DNA from: CAZIMM01 sp964540415
GTDB lineage: Bacteria > Bacillota > Clostridia > Oscillospirales > Acutalibacteraceae
Length of the DNA: 8,107 bases
Assembly (NCBI GenBank): GCA_964540415.1
Contig: CAZIMM010000095.1
Span: 1 to 8,107 of the forward strand
Direction: 5' to 3'
In this document: piece after piece, positions 1 to 7,249 of the stretch
Position numbering within the stretch: the stretch's first letter is position 1
How the letters are laid out: the number at the start of each line of letters is the position of its first letter
The notes under the pieces: generated by a model
The model's input: only the letters and a program-made list of their open reading frames with translations
What the model was told of the DNA's origin: nothing
Database searches by the model: none
Translations under genes and position numbers: made by a program

Positions 1-1
1 T

Positions 2-1507
2 GTCGGCATCATCATGGGCGCAAACATCGGCACCACGACAACCGCCTGGATACTGAGCCTTACCGGGCTTGAGGGGGACAGCACGATTGTCCGTCTGCTC
101 AAGCCCGAAGCGTTTGCTCCGCTGTTCGCCATTGTCGGTGTTATTTTGATGAACGTGCGGATAAACAGCAAGCGTTCGGAAATCGGCGGAATTTTCATCG
201 GCTTTGCTACGCTGATGTTCGGAATGTCCACCATGAGCAACGCCCTCAAACCGCTTGCTGAAATTCCGGAGTTCACAAGCATCCTGCTGCTTTTTGAAAA
301 TCCTCTGTTCGGCATACTTGCCGGGACACTGCTCACCGCGCTGATTCAAAGTTCATCTGCGTCCGTGGGCATATTGCAGGCGCTGTCGCTCGGTGGCGGA
401 ATCACCTTGGGTGCTGCAGTTCCGATTATCCTCGGGCAGAATATCGGCACTTGTGCCACTGCCCTGCTCTCCGCCATCGGTGCCTCCAAGAATGCGAAAC
501 GCGCCGCCGCCGTGCACCTCTATTTTAACCTCATCGGGAGTGCGGCGTTCATGCTTGTTTTTTACATTCTGAATTACTTCATTGATTTCGGACTTGAGCG
601 CACCGTCGGAGCGTATGACATTGCGATTGTTCACTCAGTTTTCAACATTTCGGCAACGCTTCTTTTGATGCCCTTCGGCAAAAAGCTCGAAAAGCTTGCA
701 ACAGTCACAGTCAAGGATAAGCCCAAAGCGAAGAAGCAAGGTGACAAGGCGCTTCCTCTGCTTGATGAGCGTTTTCTCAATGTACCGTCGTTTGCAATCA
801 ATCAGTGCCGAAACGTCCTCAATCAGATGGCGGCACTTTCAAAGGAAACACTTGTCCGCTCGGCAGATATGCTCAGTCATTTTGATGAGGAAACTGCAAG
901 GCTCATCCGTTCAAACGAGGATTTTGTTGACCTTTATGAGGACAAGCTCGGCAGCTACCTCATCAAGCTTGCCGCGTGCGAGCTGGGTCCGTCGGACAGC
1001 AACGAGGTTTCCAAAATGCTTCATCTCATCGGAGACCTTGAACGGCTCAGCGACCATGCGGTGAATCTGCTTGAATCAGCCGAGGAAATGCAGGAAAAGC
1101 AGCTTTCTTTTTCACCGGTGGCGGTGAAGGAGCTTGATGTACTGCTCAGCGCGGTTGTTGAAATTGTCACGCTCACAGAAAAAGCTCTGCAAAACAATGA
1201 CCTCGCACTTGCCGCCCGAATTGAGCCGCTTGAACAGGTTATTGACTCACTGCGGCTTGAACTGCGCAACCGGCACATCGCACGACGTCTCAGCGGAGAA
1301 TGCTCCACGGGAACAGGCTTCGTTTTTTCGGACGTTCTTACTAATCTCGAACGTGTGGCAGACCATTGCTCAAACATTGCCGTTTGCCTGATTCGTATTG
1401 ACGGCAATGATTTTGAAACTCACAAATATTTGAACGCCGTCAAAGGCTCCGGCGAAGTTAACTTCGAAAGAGAGTTTGCGGCGTTCCAGAAAAAGTATTT
1501 GATTTAA
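2..1507 (+). CDS. Na+/phosphate cotransporter family protein with C-terminal PhoU domain, 5'-truncated
   Basis: This is a membrane transporter of the Na/Pi-cotransporter II-related family, which couples Na+ to inorganic phosphate movement across the cytoplasmic membrane. The reading frame is open from base 2, so the first visible Met (base 14) is internal. The family's two inverted repeats are recognisable. The first survives only as its end, GANIGTTTTA (visible residues 6-15), and its QSSS motif must lie off the left edge. The second is complete, with QSSSAS at about 116-121 and GQNIGTC at about 145-151. About five to six hydrophobic segments fill residues 35-225. From about 265 onward the protein is soluble and PhoU-like, with two characteristic acidic helices, DLERLSDH (345-352) and NLERVADH (448-455). 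The visible 501 residues against a usual 540-590 suggest roughly 50-90 residues are missing. It converges on the PHP gene. Family assignment is strong; real substrate and direction of transport are inferred. Confidence 0.9.
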   Translation, partial: VGIIMGANIGTTTTAWILSLTGLEGDSTIVRLLKPEAFAPLFAIVGVILMNVRINSKRSEIGGIFIGFATLMFGMSTMSNALKPLAEIPEFTSILLLFENPLFGILAGTLLTALIQSSSASVGILQALSLGGGITLGAAVPIILGQNIGTCATALLSAIGASKNAKRAAAVHLYFNLIGSAAFMLVFYILNYFIDFGLERTVGAYDIAIVHSVFNISATLLLMPFGKKLEKLATVTVKDKPKAKKQGDKALPLLDERFLNVPSFAINQCRNVLNQMAALSKETLVRSADMLSHFDEETARLIRSNEDFVDLYEDKLGSYLIKLAACELGPSDSNEVSKMLHLIGDLERLSDHAVNLLESAEEMQEKQLSFSPVAVKELDVLLSAVVEIVTLTEKALQNNDLALAARIEPLEQVIDSLRLELRNRHIARRLSGECSTGTGFVFSDVLTNLERVADHCSNIAVCLIRIDGNDFETHKYLNAVKGSGEVNFEREFAAFQKKYLI

Positions 1508-1514
1508 TGGCTTT

Positions 1515-2270
1515 TTAATCCGACAAAACAGTCTTGATTGTTTCACTGTATGCCGATGTTGCGATGTTCTTCAGCCTGTGCGCGTCGGTTCCGAAATTGA
1601 ACACAACTCCAACCTCTCTGCCGATGTTCCACAGCTTTTTGGCAACATAAGGCGATGAACACACGGCAGTTGCATTTATTTCCCAGGCGACTTGATGAGC
1701 GTTTGAAAGCTCCATCAGGTCGCCGATTTCGTTGTCTTTATACGCCGCAAAGGCGAGCTCACCGTCCTTAATCTGACGGATATAGCCGGAAATGAGCGGA
1801 TGTGCAATGCAGTCCGCCTTGTCGGAAAGAATGAGCGAGCGCAGGTTTTCGATTGCATGAAGCGCAAAACCGCGCGGCGAAGTGTCATCAGGGATTTCCC
1901 AGAAAGGCATGTGATAGTGATTGGCTGAATAAAGCCTGTAATCGCAGGCATCGCGCACCGCCTGATTTTCGAGTGTATCTCCGATTTTGTATGCCGAAAG
2001 CTCGTTGCCGAGGAAGACCTCGATACCCGCACTGTCACACGACTCGCGCAATTCCCTCAGGCAGGCATTTCTCTGCGCAAATTGCTCCGGTGAATTGTCG
2101 GAGTTATAATGGTCAACAACTGCAAGACGAACAAGTCCGTCATTCTTCGCCTCATTTATCATGTCCGGCAGCTTCATTTCATCTTTTGCACAGTTTGAAA
2201 AGCTTGAATGAGTGTGCATGTTTTCGCGCATAAGCTCATCCAAATCATAAATTGACTGATGAATATACAT
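1515..2270 (-). CDS. PHP-domain metal-dependent phosphoesterase
   Basis: This is a PHP (polymerase and histidinol phosphatase) family hydrolase, a TIM-barrel-like fold binding two or three metals and cleaving phosphate esters. It is cytoplasmic, with no signal peptide or membrane segment. Numbering from the chosen start, the ligand set is complete: MHTHS (H19, H21), VVDHYN (D53, H54), GNELSAY (E90), SANHYH (H118, H120), IAHPL (H157) and GTDAH (D229, H231). The length of 251 aa is typical of stand-alone PHP proteins. The start is placed at 2270 because GGTGA lies 5 nt upstream of it. An ATG at 2282 is possible but has no Shine-Dalgarno. The start overlaps the preceding metallophosphoesterase by 26 nt, so translational coupling is likely. 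Known family activities include histidinol phosphatase, nucleotide 3',5'-phosphatase and cyclic phosphodiesterase. Nothing here picks one, and the his operon is absent, so HisK is not supported. Confidence 0.88.
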   Translation of the reverse strand: MYIHQSIYDLDELMRENMHTHSSFSNCAKDEMKLPDMINEAKNDGLVRLAVVDHYNSDNSPEQFAQRNACLRELRESCDSAGIEVFLGNELSAYKIGDTLENQAVRDACDYRLYSANHYHMPFWEIPDDTSPRGFALHAIENLRSLILSDKADCIAHPLISGYIRQIKDGELAFAAYKDNEIGDLMELSNAHQVAWEINATAVCSSPYVAKKLWNIGREVGVVFNFGTDAHRLKNIATSAYSETIKTVLSD

Positions 2271-3702
2271 ATTTTTCACCATCCATAAATGATGGGATTT
2301 TCAGTTCAGCGTTATAAGCGTCAATCTCCGCTCCGCCGGCAAGATGGCCGAGCAGCTCATGCAGTGACGAAGCGACTTTCAGCTTTGAAGCAAGGTCAAT
2401 CCGCAATGCTCCGGCAATGCTGTCGAGCTTGTCAAGAAAAGCTGTGAATATTTTGCAGTGCGGGTCATCCTGAGGGTACAAATTCTCGCCCGCAAACAGA
2501 TTCCGCGCGAGTGAAATGATGAAATCCCTGACCTTTTCGTCGTCAATTGCCGCGTGTTCCTCTTTTTTCAGACCCGTTCTGCGCTTTGTCCAGCGTGCAA
2601 AGGTGCGGAACGTCACGCGGTTGAGCCATTTTGCCGGGAGCTTCAGCATCCAGCCGATCTTTCTTATCAGCTCCGGCTTTATGCTGATTGCAACGCACAG
2701 ATACGCAAGCTTTTCCGTATCCGTTGCGGCGGCATCGAGCAGCTGTCTGACCATGCCGACAAGCTGTTCGTCAAGGTATTCCGGAAGAGTCATGCCATTC
2801 ATGTCAAAATTGACCGGCTGTGTCACCCAATCCGTCGAAATCCGGGCGATGCCGTTCTCAGGGTCAAAACACGCAGTGCGTATGACAGCAGGATAACCGA
2901 CGGTTGAGGCGGTGCTGATGTTATAAAACACATTTCCGTTCTTGCTGTATGCTTTTCCGATGTTGTGCGTGTGCGTGTGACCTGTAAGCATAAAATTGAT
3001 TCCCATGTCGGCGAGCTGACCGACACGCTGTTCATAACCGCCGTGCATATCGCCCTTGCCGATAAGCTCATACAGCGGAGAAGGGGCAATAAGCGGGTGA
3101 TGAGTCATTGCAATGATGAAATCTCCGTTTTTTCTTGCCGCAGCTGCCTGTTCTTCAATCCACGCCATGCAGTCCTCGGAAAAGCCGCTGTGACCGTCTG
3201 CCCCGATATCGTCATTGAGCGCAAAAAGAAGGAAGCCGTCATCGAGCCTCGCAACATATGACATGCTCTCAGTGTGAACACTCAGCGCACTGTCAGGCCC
3301 GAATTCACGGTACATTTCATAAAGCTCGTCGCGTTTTGCGGCGGGAATCAGAATGGTTTTGTCAAGGACATATTTTTCGGTTACACCGTCACTTTTATAA
3401 TCGTGTGTTGCGGTAATAACATAAACCCGTTTGCCCTCATTTTTGAGATCCCGGAGCATCCCGATAAATTCGCTGTGGCTTGCATATGCACCATCACAGG
3501 TTACATCCCCGCTGATGAGGACAATGTCGGAGCGCGTGTCATTTTTGATTTGTTCAAATGCAGCCTGAAGCACTTCGCGCGAGCCGGCAAGCAGCTTGCT
3601 GCTGCGCAGATTGACCTTTTCATATGCCGCACCGGAGGTTCCCCGTGACGGCGAATAATAATGAGGGTCGGATATGACAGTCACGCTCAAAGGCTTTTGC
3701 AT
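2245..3702 (-). CDS. Calcineurin-like metallophosphoesterase, variant GNHD motif
   Basis: This is a binuclear-metal phosphoesterase of the calcineurin-like superfamily, 485 aa from the chosen start. Core motifs appear in order: SDPHY (D12, H14), SGDVTCDG (D66), TATHDY (H100, D101), MTHHPL (H201, H202) and GHTHTH (H242, H244). The third motif is normally GNHD/GNHE; here it reads ATHD, so the usual metal-binding Asn is Thr. Residues after about 260 form a long, mostly helical C-terminal region that I do not recognise. No signal peptide or membrane segment is seen, so it is probably cytoplasmic. The start at 3702 is supported by AAGGAG 6 nt upstream; an ATG at 3729 would add nine residues and lie inside araA. 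The araA stop is 10 bp upstream and overlaps the Shine-Dalgarno (TAAGGAG), and its own 3' end overlaps the PHP gene. Membership of the superfamily is clear; the substrate is unknown. Confidence 0.88.
   Translation of the reverse strand: MQKPLSVTVISDPHYYSPSRGTSGAAYEKVNLRSSKLLAGSREVLQAAFEQIKNDTRSDIVLISGDVTCDGAYASHSEFIGMLRDLKNEGKRVYVITATHDYKSDGVTEKYVLDKTILIPAAKRDELYEMYREFGPDSALSVHTESMSYVARLDDGFLLFALNDDIGADGHSGFSEDCMAWIEEQAAAARKNGDFIIAMTHHPLIAPSPLYELIGKGDMHGGYEQRVGQLADMGINFMLTGHTHTHNIGKAYSKNGNVFYNISTASTVGYPAVIRTACFDPENGIARISTDWVTQPVNFDMNGMTLPEYLDEQLVGMVRQLLDAAATDTEKLAYLCVAISIKPELIRKIGWMLKLPAKWLNRVTFRTFARWTKRRTGLKKEEHAAIDDEKVRDFIISLARNLFAGENLYPQDDPHCKIFTAFLDKLDSIAGALRIDLASKLKVASSLHELLGHLAGGAEIDAYNAELKIPSFMDGEKYVYSSVNL
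2276..2280 (-). promoter_or_regulatory. Ribosome binding site deciding the PHP gene start
   Basis: GGTGA on the minus strand, inside the 3' end of the metallophosphoesterase gene, is 5 nt from the ATG at 2270. It overlaps the alternative ATG at 2282, which therefore has no Shine-Dalgarno of its own. Confidence 0.6.
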
Positions 3703-3708
3703 AATGCA

Positions 3709-3714
3709 CTCCTT
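3709..3714 (-). promoter_or_regulatory. Ribosome binding site of the metallophosphoesterase gene
   Basis: AAGGAG on the minus strand overlaps the araA stop codon (TAAGGAG) and is 6 nt from the ATG at 3702. It supports the start at 3702 over the ATG at 3729 and indicates coupling to araA translation. Confidence 0.85.
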
Positions 3715-5158
3715 ATTTATATATGACATCTCCGAGCATCAGTTGCTGTTCAAAGGTGCTGATGTCTGTGTTCTTTCCGATAACAACACACTCAATTCCC
3801 GCCATGCGCGCAAAGTCAACAATATGCTGTGCACTCAAAGAGAAGCTGAGCACCGTGTGATGTGCCCCGCCCGCGAGAAGCCACGCCTTTACTCCGCTGC
3901 GGAAGTCCGGATACGGCCTCCACATAACGCTTGCAACAGGCAGCTTCGGCATTGGCTCGGGCGTTGTGAAGCCCTCAACCTCGGCGACAATCAGCCTGAA
4001 ACGGTTGCCCAAATCAACAAGAGAGACTGCAACTGCTTCGCCGGACACACCGTCAAAAATCATCCTTGCCGGGTCTTCCTTGCCGCCGATTCCGAGCGGC
4101 TGAACGTCAATTTTGATTTCGCCGCCGGCAAGAGTCGGGCAGACCTCAAGCATATGCGCTCCGAGAATCGCCTCCCTGCCGCGGCTCAAATCATATGTAT
4201 AATCCTCCATAAAAGCGGTTCGGTCGTTGCCGGACATAACCTTGAGCACTCGCGTCATTGCCGCCGCCTTCCAGTCTCCCTCTGCTCCGAAGCCGTAGCC
4301 GTCTCCGAGAAGCCTCTGAACGGCAAGCCCGGGCAGTTGTTTCAGACCGGTAAGGTCCTCAAAGGTTGTTGTGAAAGCAGAGAAGCCCCCCTTTTCGAGA
4401 ATGCTTCTGATGCCCAGCTCATATTTTGCCTGCTCGCGCACAGAGTCAATGTTATCGGTGACAAAGCGGTATTTGCTTTTATATTCAGCGACAAGCTCAT
4501 CCGCCCTGCCGTCGGTTATCCCGGCGATTTCTTCAACAAGGTCTCCTATGCCGTACCCGTTGACGCTCCAGCCGAATTTAATCTGGGCGTCGACTTTGTC
4601 GCCTTCAGTCACCGCAACCTCGCGCATGTTGTCGCCGAAGCGGCAGACCTTCAGAGCACGGCTCGCATCAAACGCAACAGCCGCGTCTGCCCAGACAGCG
4701 ATTTCTTCAAGAGCAGTGCTGTCCTTCCAATGGCCGACGACTACCTTCCGGTTCTTCCTCATGCGTGTATAGATGTATGCGTGTTCCCTGTCGCCGTGCG
4801 CGGACTGGTTCAAATTCATGAAGTCCATATCAATGTCGGCAAACGGCAAAAGCTCGTTGAATTGTGTGTGGAAGTGCAGCACCGGCTTGTCAAGGAGAGA
4901 CAGACCAGCAATCCACATTTTTGAAGGCGAAAAGGTGTGCATCCAGGTGATAACGCCGACGCAATCTGCACTCGCGTTTGCCGAGCGCATAACAGCGGTT
5001 ATTTCCTCCGCAAGGGTTACAACACCCTTGCAGACAACCTTGCAGCGCACGGCAGAGTCAATATGAGCGGCAATCACCGCGGAGTCGGAAGTGACCTGTG
5101 CAAGAGCATCCTCACCGTAAAGATGCTGACTTCCCGTTACAAACCAAAGCTCTTTCAT
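3713..5158 (-). CDS. araA: L-arabinose isomerase (EC 5.3.1.4)
   Basis: AraA interconverts L-arabinose and L-ribulose, the first cytoplasmic step of arabinose catabolism, using Mn2+ in a hexameric enzyme. The protein has 481 aa, close to the usual 475-500. It starts with the family signature WFVTGSQHLYG and contains TWMHTFSPSKMW at about 71-82. Residues matching the catalytic set of the E. coli enzyme are present: E293 in GFGAEGDW, E318 in FMEDYTY, H335 in GAHMLEVCP and H434 in GGAHHTVLS. The start at 5158 is preferred because AAGGAG lies 8 nt upstream. The alternative ATG at 5164 overlaps the araD stop as ATGA but is only 2 nt from that Shine-Dalgarno. It sits between araD (2 bp gap) and the metallophosphoesterase (10 bp gap), clearly in one operon. 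The kinase araB is missing from the window. Confidence 0.97.
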   Translation of the reverse strand: MKELWFVTGSQHLYGEDALAQVTSDSAVIAAHIDSAVRCKVVCKGVVTLAEEITAVMRSANASADCVGVITWMHTFSPSKMWIAGLSLLDKPVLHFHTQFNELLPFADIDMDFMNLNQSAHGDREHAYIYTRMRKNRKVVVGHWKDSTALEEIAVWADAAVAFDASRALKVCRFGDNMREVAVTEGDKVDAQIKFGWSVNGYGIGDLVEEIAGITDGRADELVAEYKSKYRFVTDNIDSVREQAKYELGIRSILEKGGFSAFTTTFEDLTGLKQLPGLAVQRLLGDGYGFGAEGDWKAAAMTRVLKVMSGNDRTAFMEDYTYDLSRGREAILGAHMLEVCPTLAGGEIKIDVQPLGIGGKEDPARMIFDGVSGEAVAVSLVDLGNRFRLIVAEVEGFTTPEPMPKLPVASVMWRPYPDFRSGVKAWLLAGGAHHTVLSFSLSAQHIVDFARMAGIECVVIGKNTDISTFEQQLMLGDVIYK

Positions 5159-5160
5159 AT

Positions 5161-5856
5161 TCATGACTCCTTTTGTCCGTAATATGCGCTTTCGCCGTGC
5201 TTGCGGAAATAGTGCTTGTCAAGGATATACTTCGGCATTATTTCCCTGCCTCCGCCAAGCTGCAGAGTAAAAACTGCCATGTGTGCGACTTCCTCAATAA
5301 CTTTGGCATTATGCACCGCCGACATTGCGTCATCACCCCAGGCGAAAACTCCGTGGGAGGCGACGAGCACTCCCGGCAAGGCGATGGGGTCAAGTCTTGC
5401 AAAGGTCTGCACCACAACTCTGCCGGTGTTCAGCTCATAATCAACCGTGACCTCGTTTTTTGTCAGCTCTCTGGTGCACGGTATCTCTCCGTAAAAATAA
5501 TCGGCGTGTGTTGTGCCCAGCGGCGGTATAGCCATATGTGCCTGAGCAAAAGCTGTTGCAAAGCAGGAATGGGTGTGAACAATCGCTCCGATTTGCGGAA
5601 AAGCTCTGTATATTTCCAGATGTGTCGGAGTGTCGCTTGACGGGGACATTTTTCCCTCAGACTCACCCGTCTCGAGCGAGACTGCGACCATGTCTTCGGG
5701 TTCAAGCCTTCCGTAATCAACTCCGGAGGGCTTGATATATACCGTGCCGCTGTCCCTGTCTATTTGGGAAACATTGCCCCAGGTGAATGTGACAAGTCCG
5801 AATTCAGGCAAAAGCTTATTTGCCGCACATACTTTTTCCCTGATGGATTTGTTCAT
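5161..5856 (-). CDS. araD: L-ribulose-5-phosphate 4-epimerase (EC 5.1.3.4)
   Basis: AraD epimerises L-ribulose 5-phosphate to D-xylulose 5-phosphate by a retro-aldol mechanism, feeding arabinose carbon into the pentose phosphate or phosphoketolase pathways. It is a Zn2+ enzyme of the class II aldolase/adducin family. The 231 aa length equals that of E. coli AraD. Visible motifs are FTWGNVS (24-30), IKPSGVDY with K42, SPSSDTPTH (71-79), the zinc ligands H94 and H96 in IVHTHS and H168 in VASHG, HADYFYGEIPCTR with D119, and the C-terminal RKHGESAYYG. The start at 5856 is set by GGAGGA 5 nt upstream; the open frame extends to an ATG at 5907, but that adds 17 non-homologous residues inside the previous gene. 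The radical-SAM gene ends just 1 bp upstream and araA follows after 2 bp. Adjacency to araA favours AraD over the paralogues UlaF and SgbE. Confidence 0.96.
   Translation of the reverse strand: MNKSIREKVCAANKLLPEFGLVTFTWGNVSQIDRDSGTVYIKPSGVDYGRLEPEDMVAVSLETGESEGKMSPSSDTPTHLEIYRAFPQIGAIVHTHSCFATAFAQAHMAIPPLGTTHADYFYGEIPCTRELTKNEVTVDYELNTGRVVVQTFARLDPIALPGVLVASHGVFAWGDDAMSAVHNAKVIEEVAHMAVFTLQLGGGREIMPKYILDKHYFRKHGESAYYGQKES
5167..5172 (-). promoter_or_regulatory. Ribosome binding site deciding the araA start
   Basis: AAGGAG on the minus strand is within the last codons of araD. It is 8 nt from the ATG at 5158 but only 2 nt from the ATG at 5164, so it favours the shorter AraA starting MKELWFV. 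Confidence 0.75.
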
Positions 5857-5857
5857 A

Positions 5858-7168
5858 TTATTCCTCCGAATTCCGTGTGATGGCATATAACAACTCATCT
5901 GCGTCATTGAGCACGGGAACGACGGGGACTCCGAGTTTGCCTGAAACCTCAGCGAGAGTCACGTCGTCAAGAAAGACCTCATCATCACTGTCCCGAAGCA
6001 TGGACGCGGAAATCAACAGCCTTTCTCCGAGCGGTTTATCCGCCAGCTGGTTTATCAGATCCCTGCCCGTGATAAGGCCGGACACAGTGACTGTTTCGCC
6101 GAAAAATACGTTATTTATACAAAAAGCCTCAATGTGAACTCCGGTTTTTTCCTCACATGCCGAGGCCAGCCTTTTCATAAGAGGATAAGCGGCTTTTCCG
6201 GTTGCGATTGAAACATATTTAGTTTCCGCTTTGTCTTTATAGCTATCCAGAGCTGAGAAAAAATCACTTTCAAGCAATGCGCAAAGACCGATGCCGTTGT
6301 CGAGCTGCGGAAATTCGTTATAGTATTCACATCCGGGAAGGTCGATGCCGGCAGTCAGATAAAGCTCATCGGCGGCATATGCAATGTGCTCGCTGTGTTC
6401 CAGCTCAAACATTCGGTTGAATTCGTCCGCAATTTCAATTGTGCTTTTCGCCTGTTCTGCTGTGAAAAGCTGCAAATCGGGCAGGCCCTGCCTGTGAGCC
6501 GTCAGCCCGACCGGAACGAGCGCTATGCTTTGAACGGCAGGATAAAGACGTCCGAGATCGTGAAGAGTTTTTTTCAGCTCCTCGCCGTCGTTCCAGCCCG
6601 GCACAAGCACCAGCTGCGTATTCATTTTGATTCCACCGTCGGCGAAGACTTTCATCGCGTTCAGCGACTCCCCCGCAGACGGGTTGCTCATCATCCTCAC
6701 ACGCAGTTCCGGATTTGTCGTGTGCACGGAAATGTTAATCGGGCTGATGTGCATTTCAACAATCCGGTCAATGTCGCGCTGTGTCAGATTGGTGAGCGTA
6801 ATATAATTGCCGAACAAAAAGGACAAGCGGGAATCATCGTCCTTGAAATACAGACTTTTTCTCATGCCCTTCGGCATCTGGTCAATAAAGCAAAACACGC
6901 ACTTGTTGCGGCAGTGCCTGTGCTCGTCCATAAGAAAAGTTGAAAATTCAAGCCCGAGATCGTCATATTCATCTTTTTTGATTTTGACGTTGTATTGCTG
7001 CCCGTCAGCATCACGCAGACAAAGCTTCAGCTTACGCTCCGTGGAATAGAAGCGGTAATCCAAAACATCATCAATGGGCTTTCCGTTGATTGTTTCGAGT
7101 GTATCGCCCTGCGACACCTTGCCGTGGCACGGCGAGCCGGGAGTTACCCCCATAATTTTTACTGACAT
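5858..7168 (-). CDS. DUF512 family protein with PDZ-like and radical SAM domains
   Basis: This 436 aa protein belongs to the DUF512/putative Fe-S oxidoreductase family found in Clostridia and cyanobacteria, whose reaction is not known to me. Residues 1-60 form a PDZ-like domain (GVTPGSPCHG, GDTLETINGKPIDD). A radical SAM core follows, with the cluster-binding CX3CX2C at C86, C90 and C93 (CRNKCVFCF), and then IDQMPKGMR. LVPGWNDG (187-194) and YAADELYLTAG (264-274) match the family. The C-terminal DUF512 part carries VSGLITGRDL (362-371) and ends in a region rich in VPV. The protein should be cytoplasmic and oxygen-sensitive, generating a 5'-deoxyadenosyl radical from SAM; that is family knowledge, not shown here. 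The start at 7168 has GGTGGTGA 4 nt upstream. It lies 81 bp after rpmF, behind a hairpin, and 1 bp before araD, whose Shine-Dalgarno is inside its last two codons. Confidence 0.93.
   Translation of the reverse strand: MSVKIMGVTPGSPCHGKVSQGDTLETINGKPIDDVLDYRFYSTERKLKLCLRDADGQQYNVKIKKDEYDDLGLEFSTFLMDEHRHCRNKCVFCFIDQMPKGMRKSLYFKDDDSRLSFLFGNYITLTNLTQRDIDRIVEMHISPINISVHTTNPELRVRMMSNPSAGESLNAMKVFADGGIKMNTQLVLVPGWNDGEELKKTLHDLGRLYPAVQSIALVPVGLTAHRQGLPDLQLFTAEQAKSTIEIADEFNRMFELEHSEHIAYAADELYLTAGIDLPGCEYYNEFPQLDNGIGLCALLESDFFSALDSYKDKAETKYVSIATGKAAYPLMKRLASACEEKTGVHIEAFCINNVFFGETVTVSGLITGRDLINQLADKPLGERLLISASMLRDSDDEVFLDDVTLAEVSGKLGVPVVPVLNDADELLYAITRNSEE
5862..5867 (-). promoter_or_regulatory. Ribosome binding site of araD, inside the end of the DUF512 gene
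   Basis: GGAGGA on the minus strand lies 5 nt before the araD ATG at 5856 and is made of the last two Glu codons of the upstream gene; that gene's TAA falls between this site and the ATG. This settles the araD start and implies translation of the two genes is coupled on one transcript. Confidence 0.85.
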
Positions 7169-7193
7169 TTGTTCACCACCGTTGAAAAATGCG

Positions 7194-7226
7194 AAAGGCA
7201 GGGCAGATTTACACTGCTCTGCCTTT
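7194..7226 (-). terminator. Hairpin between rpmF and the DUF512 gene: attenuator or weak terminator
   Basis: Read on the minus strand, a 13 nt arm (AAAGGCAGAGCAG) pairs with CTGCCCTGCCTTT across a 7 nt loop, with a single A-C mismatch. On the plus strand the same position would be a G-U pair. Downstream on the minus strand are TTT (part of the stem), CGC and then ATTTTTC, so the U-tract is interrupted and the element is not a textbook intrinsic terminator. It could partly stop transcription after rpmF, or stabilise the 3' end of the yceD-rpmF transcript. The stem is seen directly; its function is inferred. Confidence 0.5.
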
Positions 7227-7249
7227 TAAGGCGCTGAAATCCAGACAAA

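Noticed and set aside
1453..1466. A perfect 14 bp palindrome CGAAGTTAACTTCG
   Set aside because: It lies inside the transporter coding region, has no U-tract on either side and no second copy, so it is probably chance.
1490..1516. AAAAAG/CTTTTT stem at the convergent gene ends as a bidirectional terminator
   Set aside because: Six mainly A-T pairs around a 15 nt loop are too weak to support a terminator call.
1515..2270. PHP protein as histidinol phosphatase HisK
   Set aside because: The PHP fold alone does not define it, no histidine genes are nearby, and the context is pentose metabolism.
3674..4924. A 416-codon open frame on the plus strand opposite araA
   Set aside because: It is antisense to a certain araA, has no recognisable protein motif and reads as low-complexity shadow translation; long antisense frames are common in codon-biased genes.
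5173..5640. A 155-codon plus-strand frame opposite araD
   Set aside because: No homology signal; shadow of araD.
5857..5907. A 17-residue N-terminal extension of AraD
   Set aside because: The extension lies in the end of the DUF512 gene, while the shorter start has GGAGGA at 5 nt and gives the family length of 231 aa.
6386..6943. A 185-codon plus-strand frame opposite the DUF512 gene
   Set aside because: No motif; fully within the clear radical-SAM coding sequence on the other strand.
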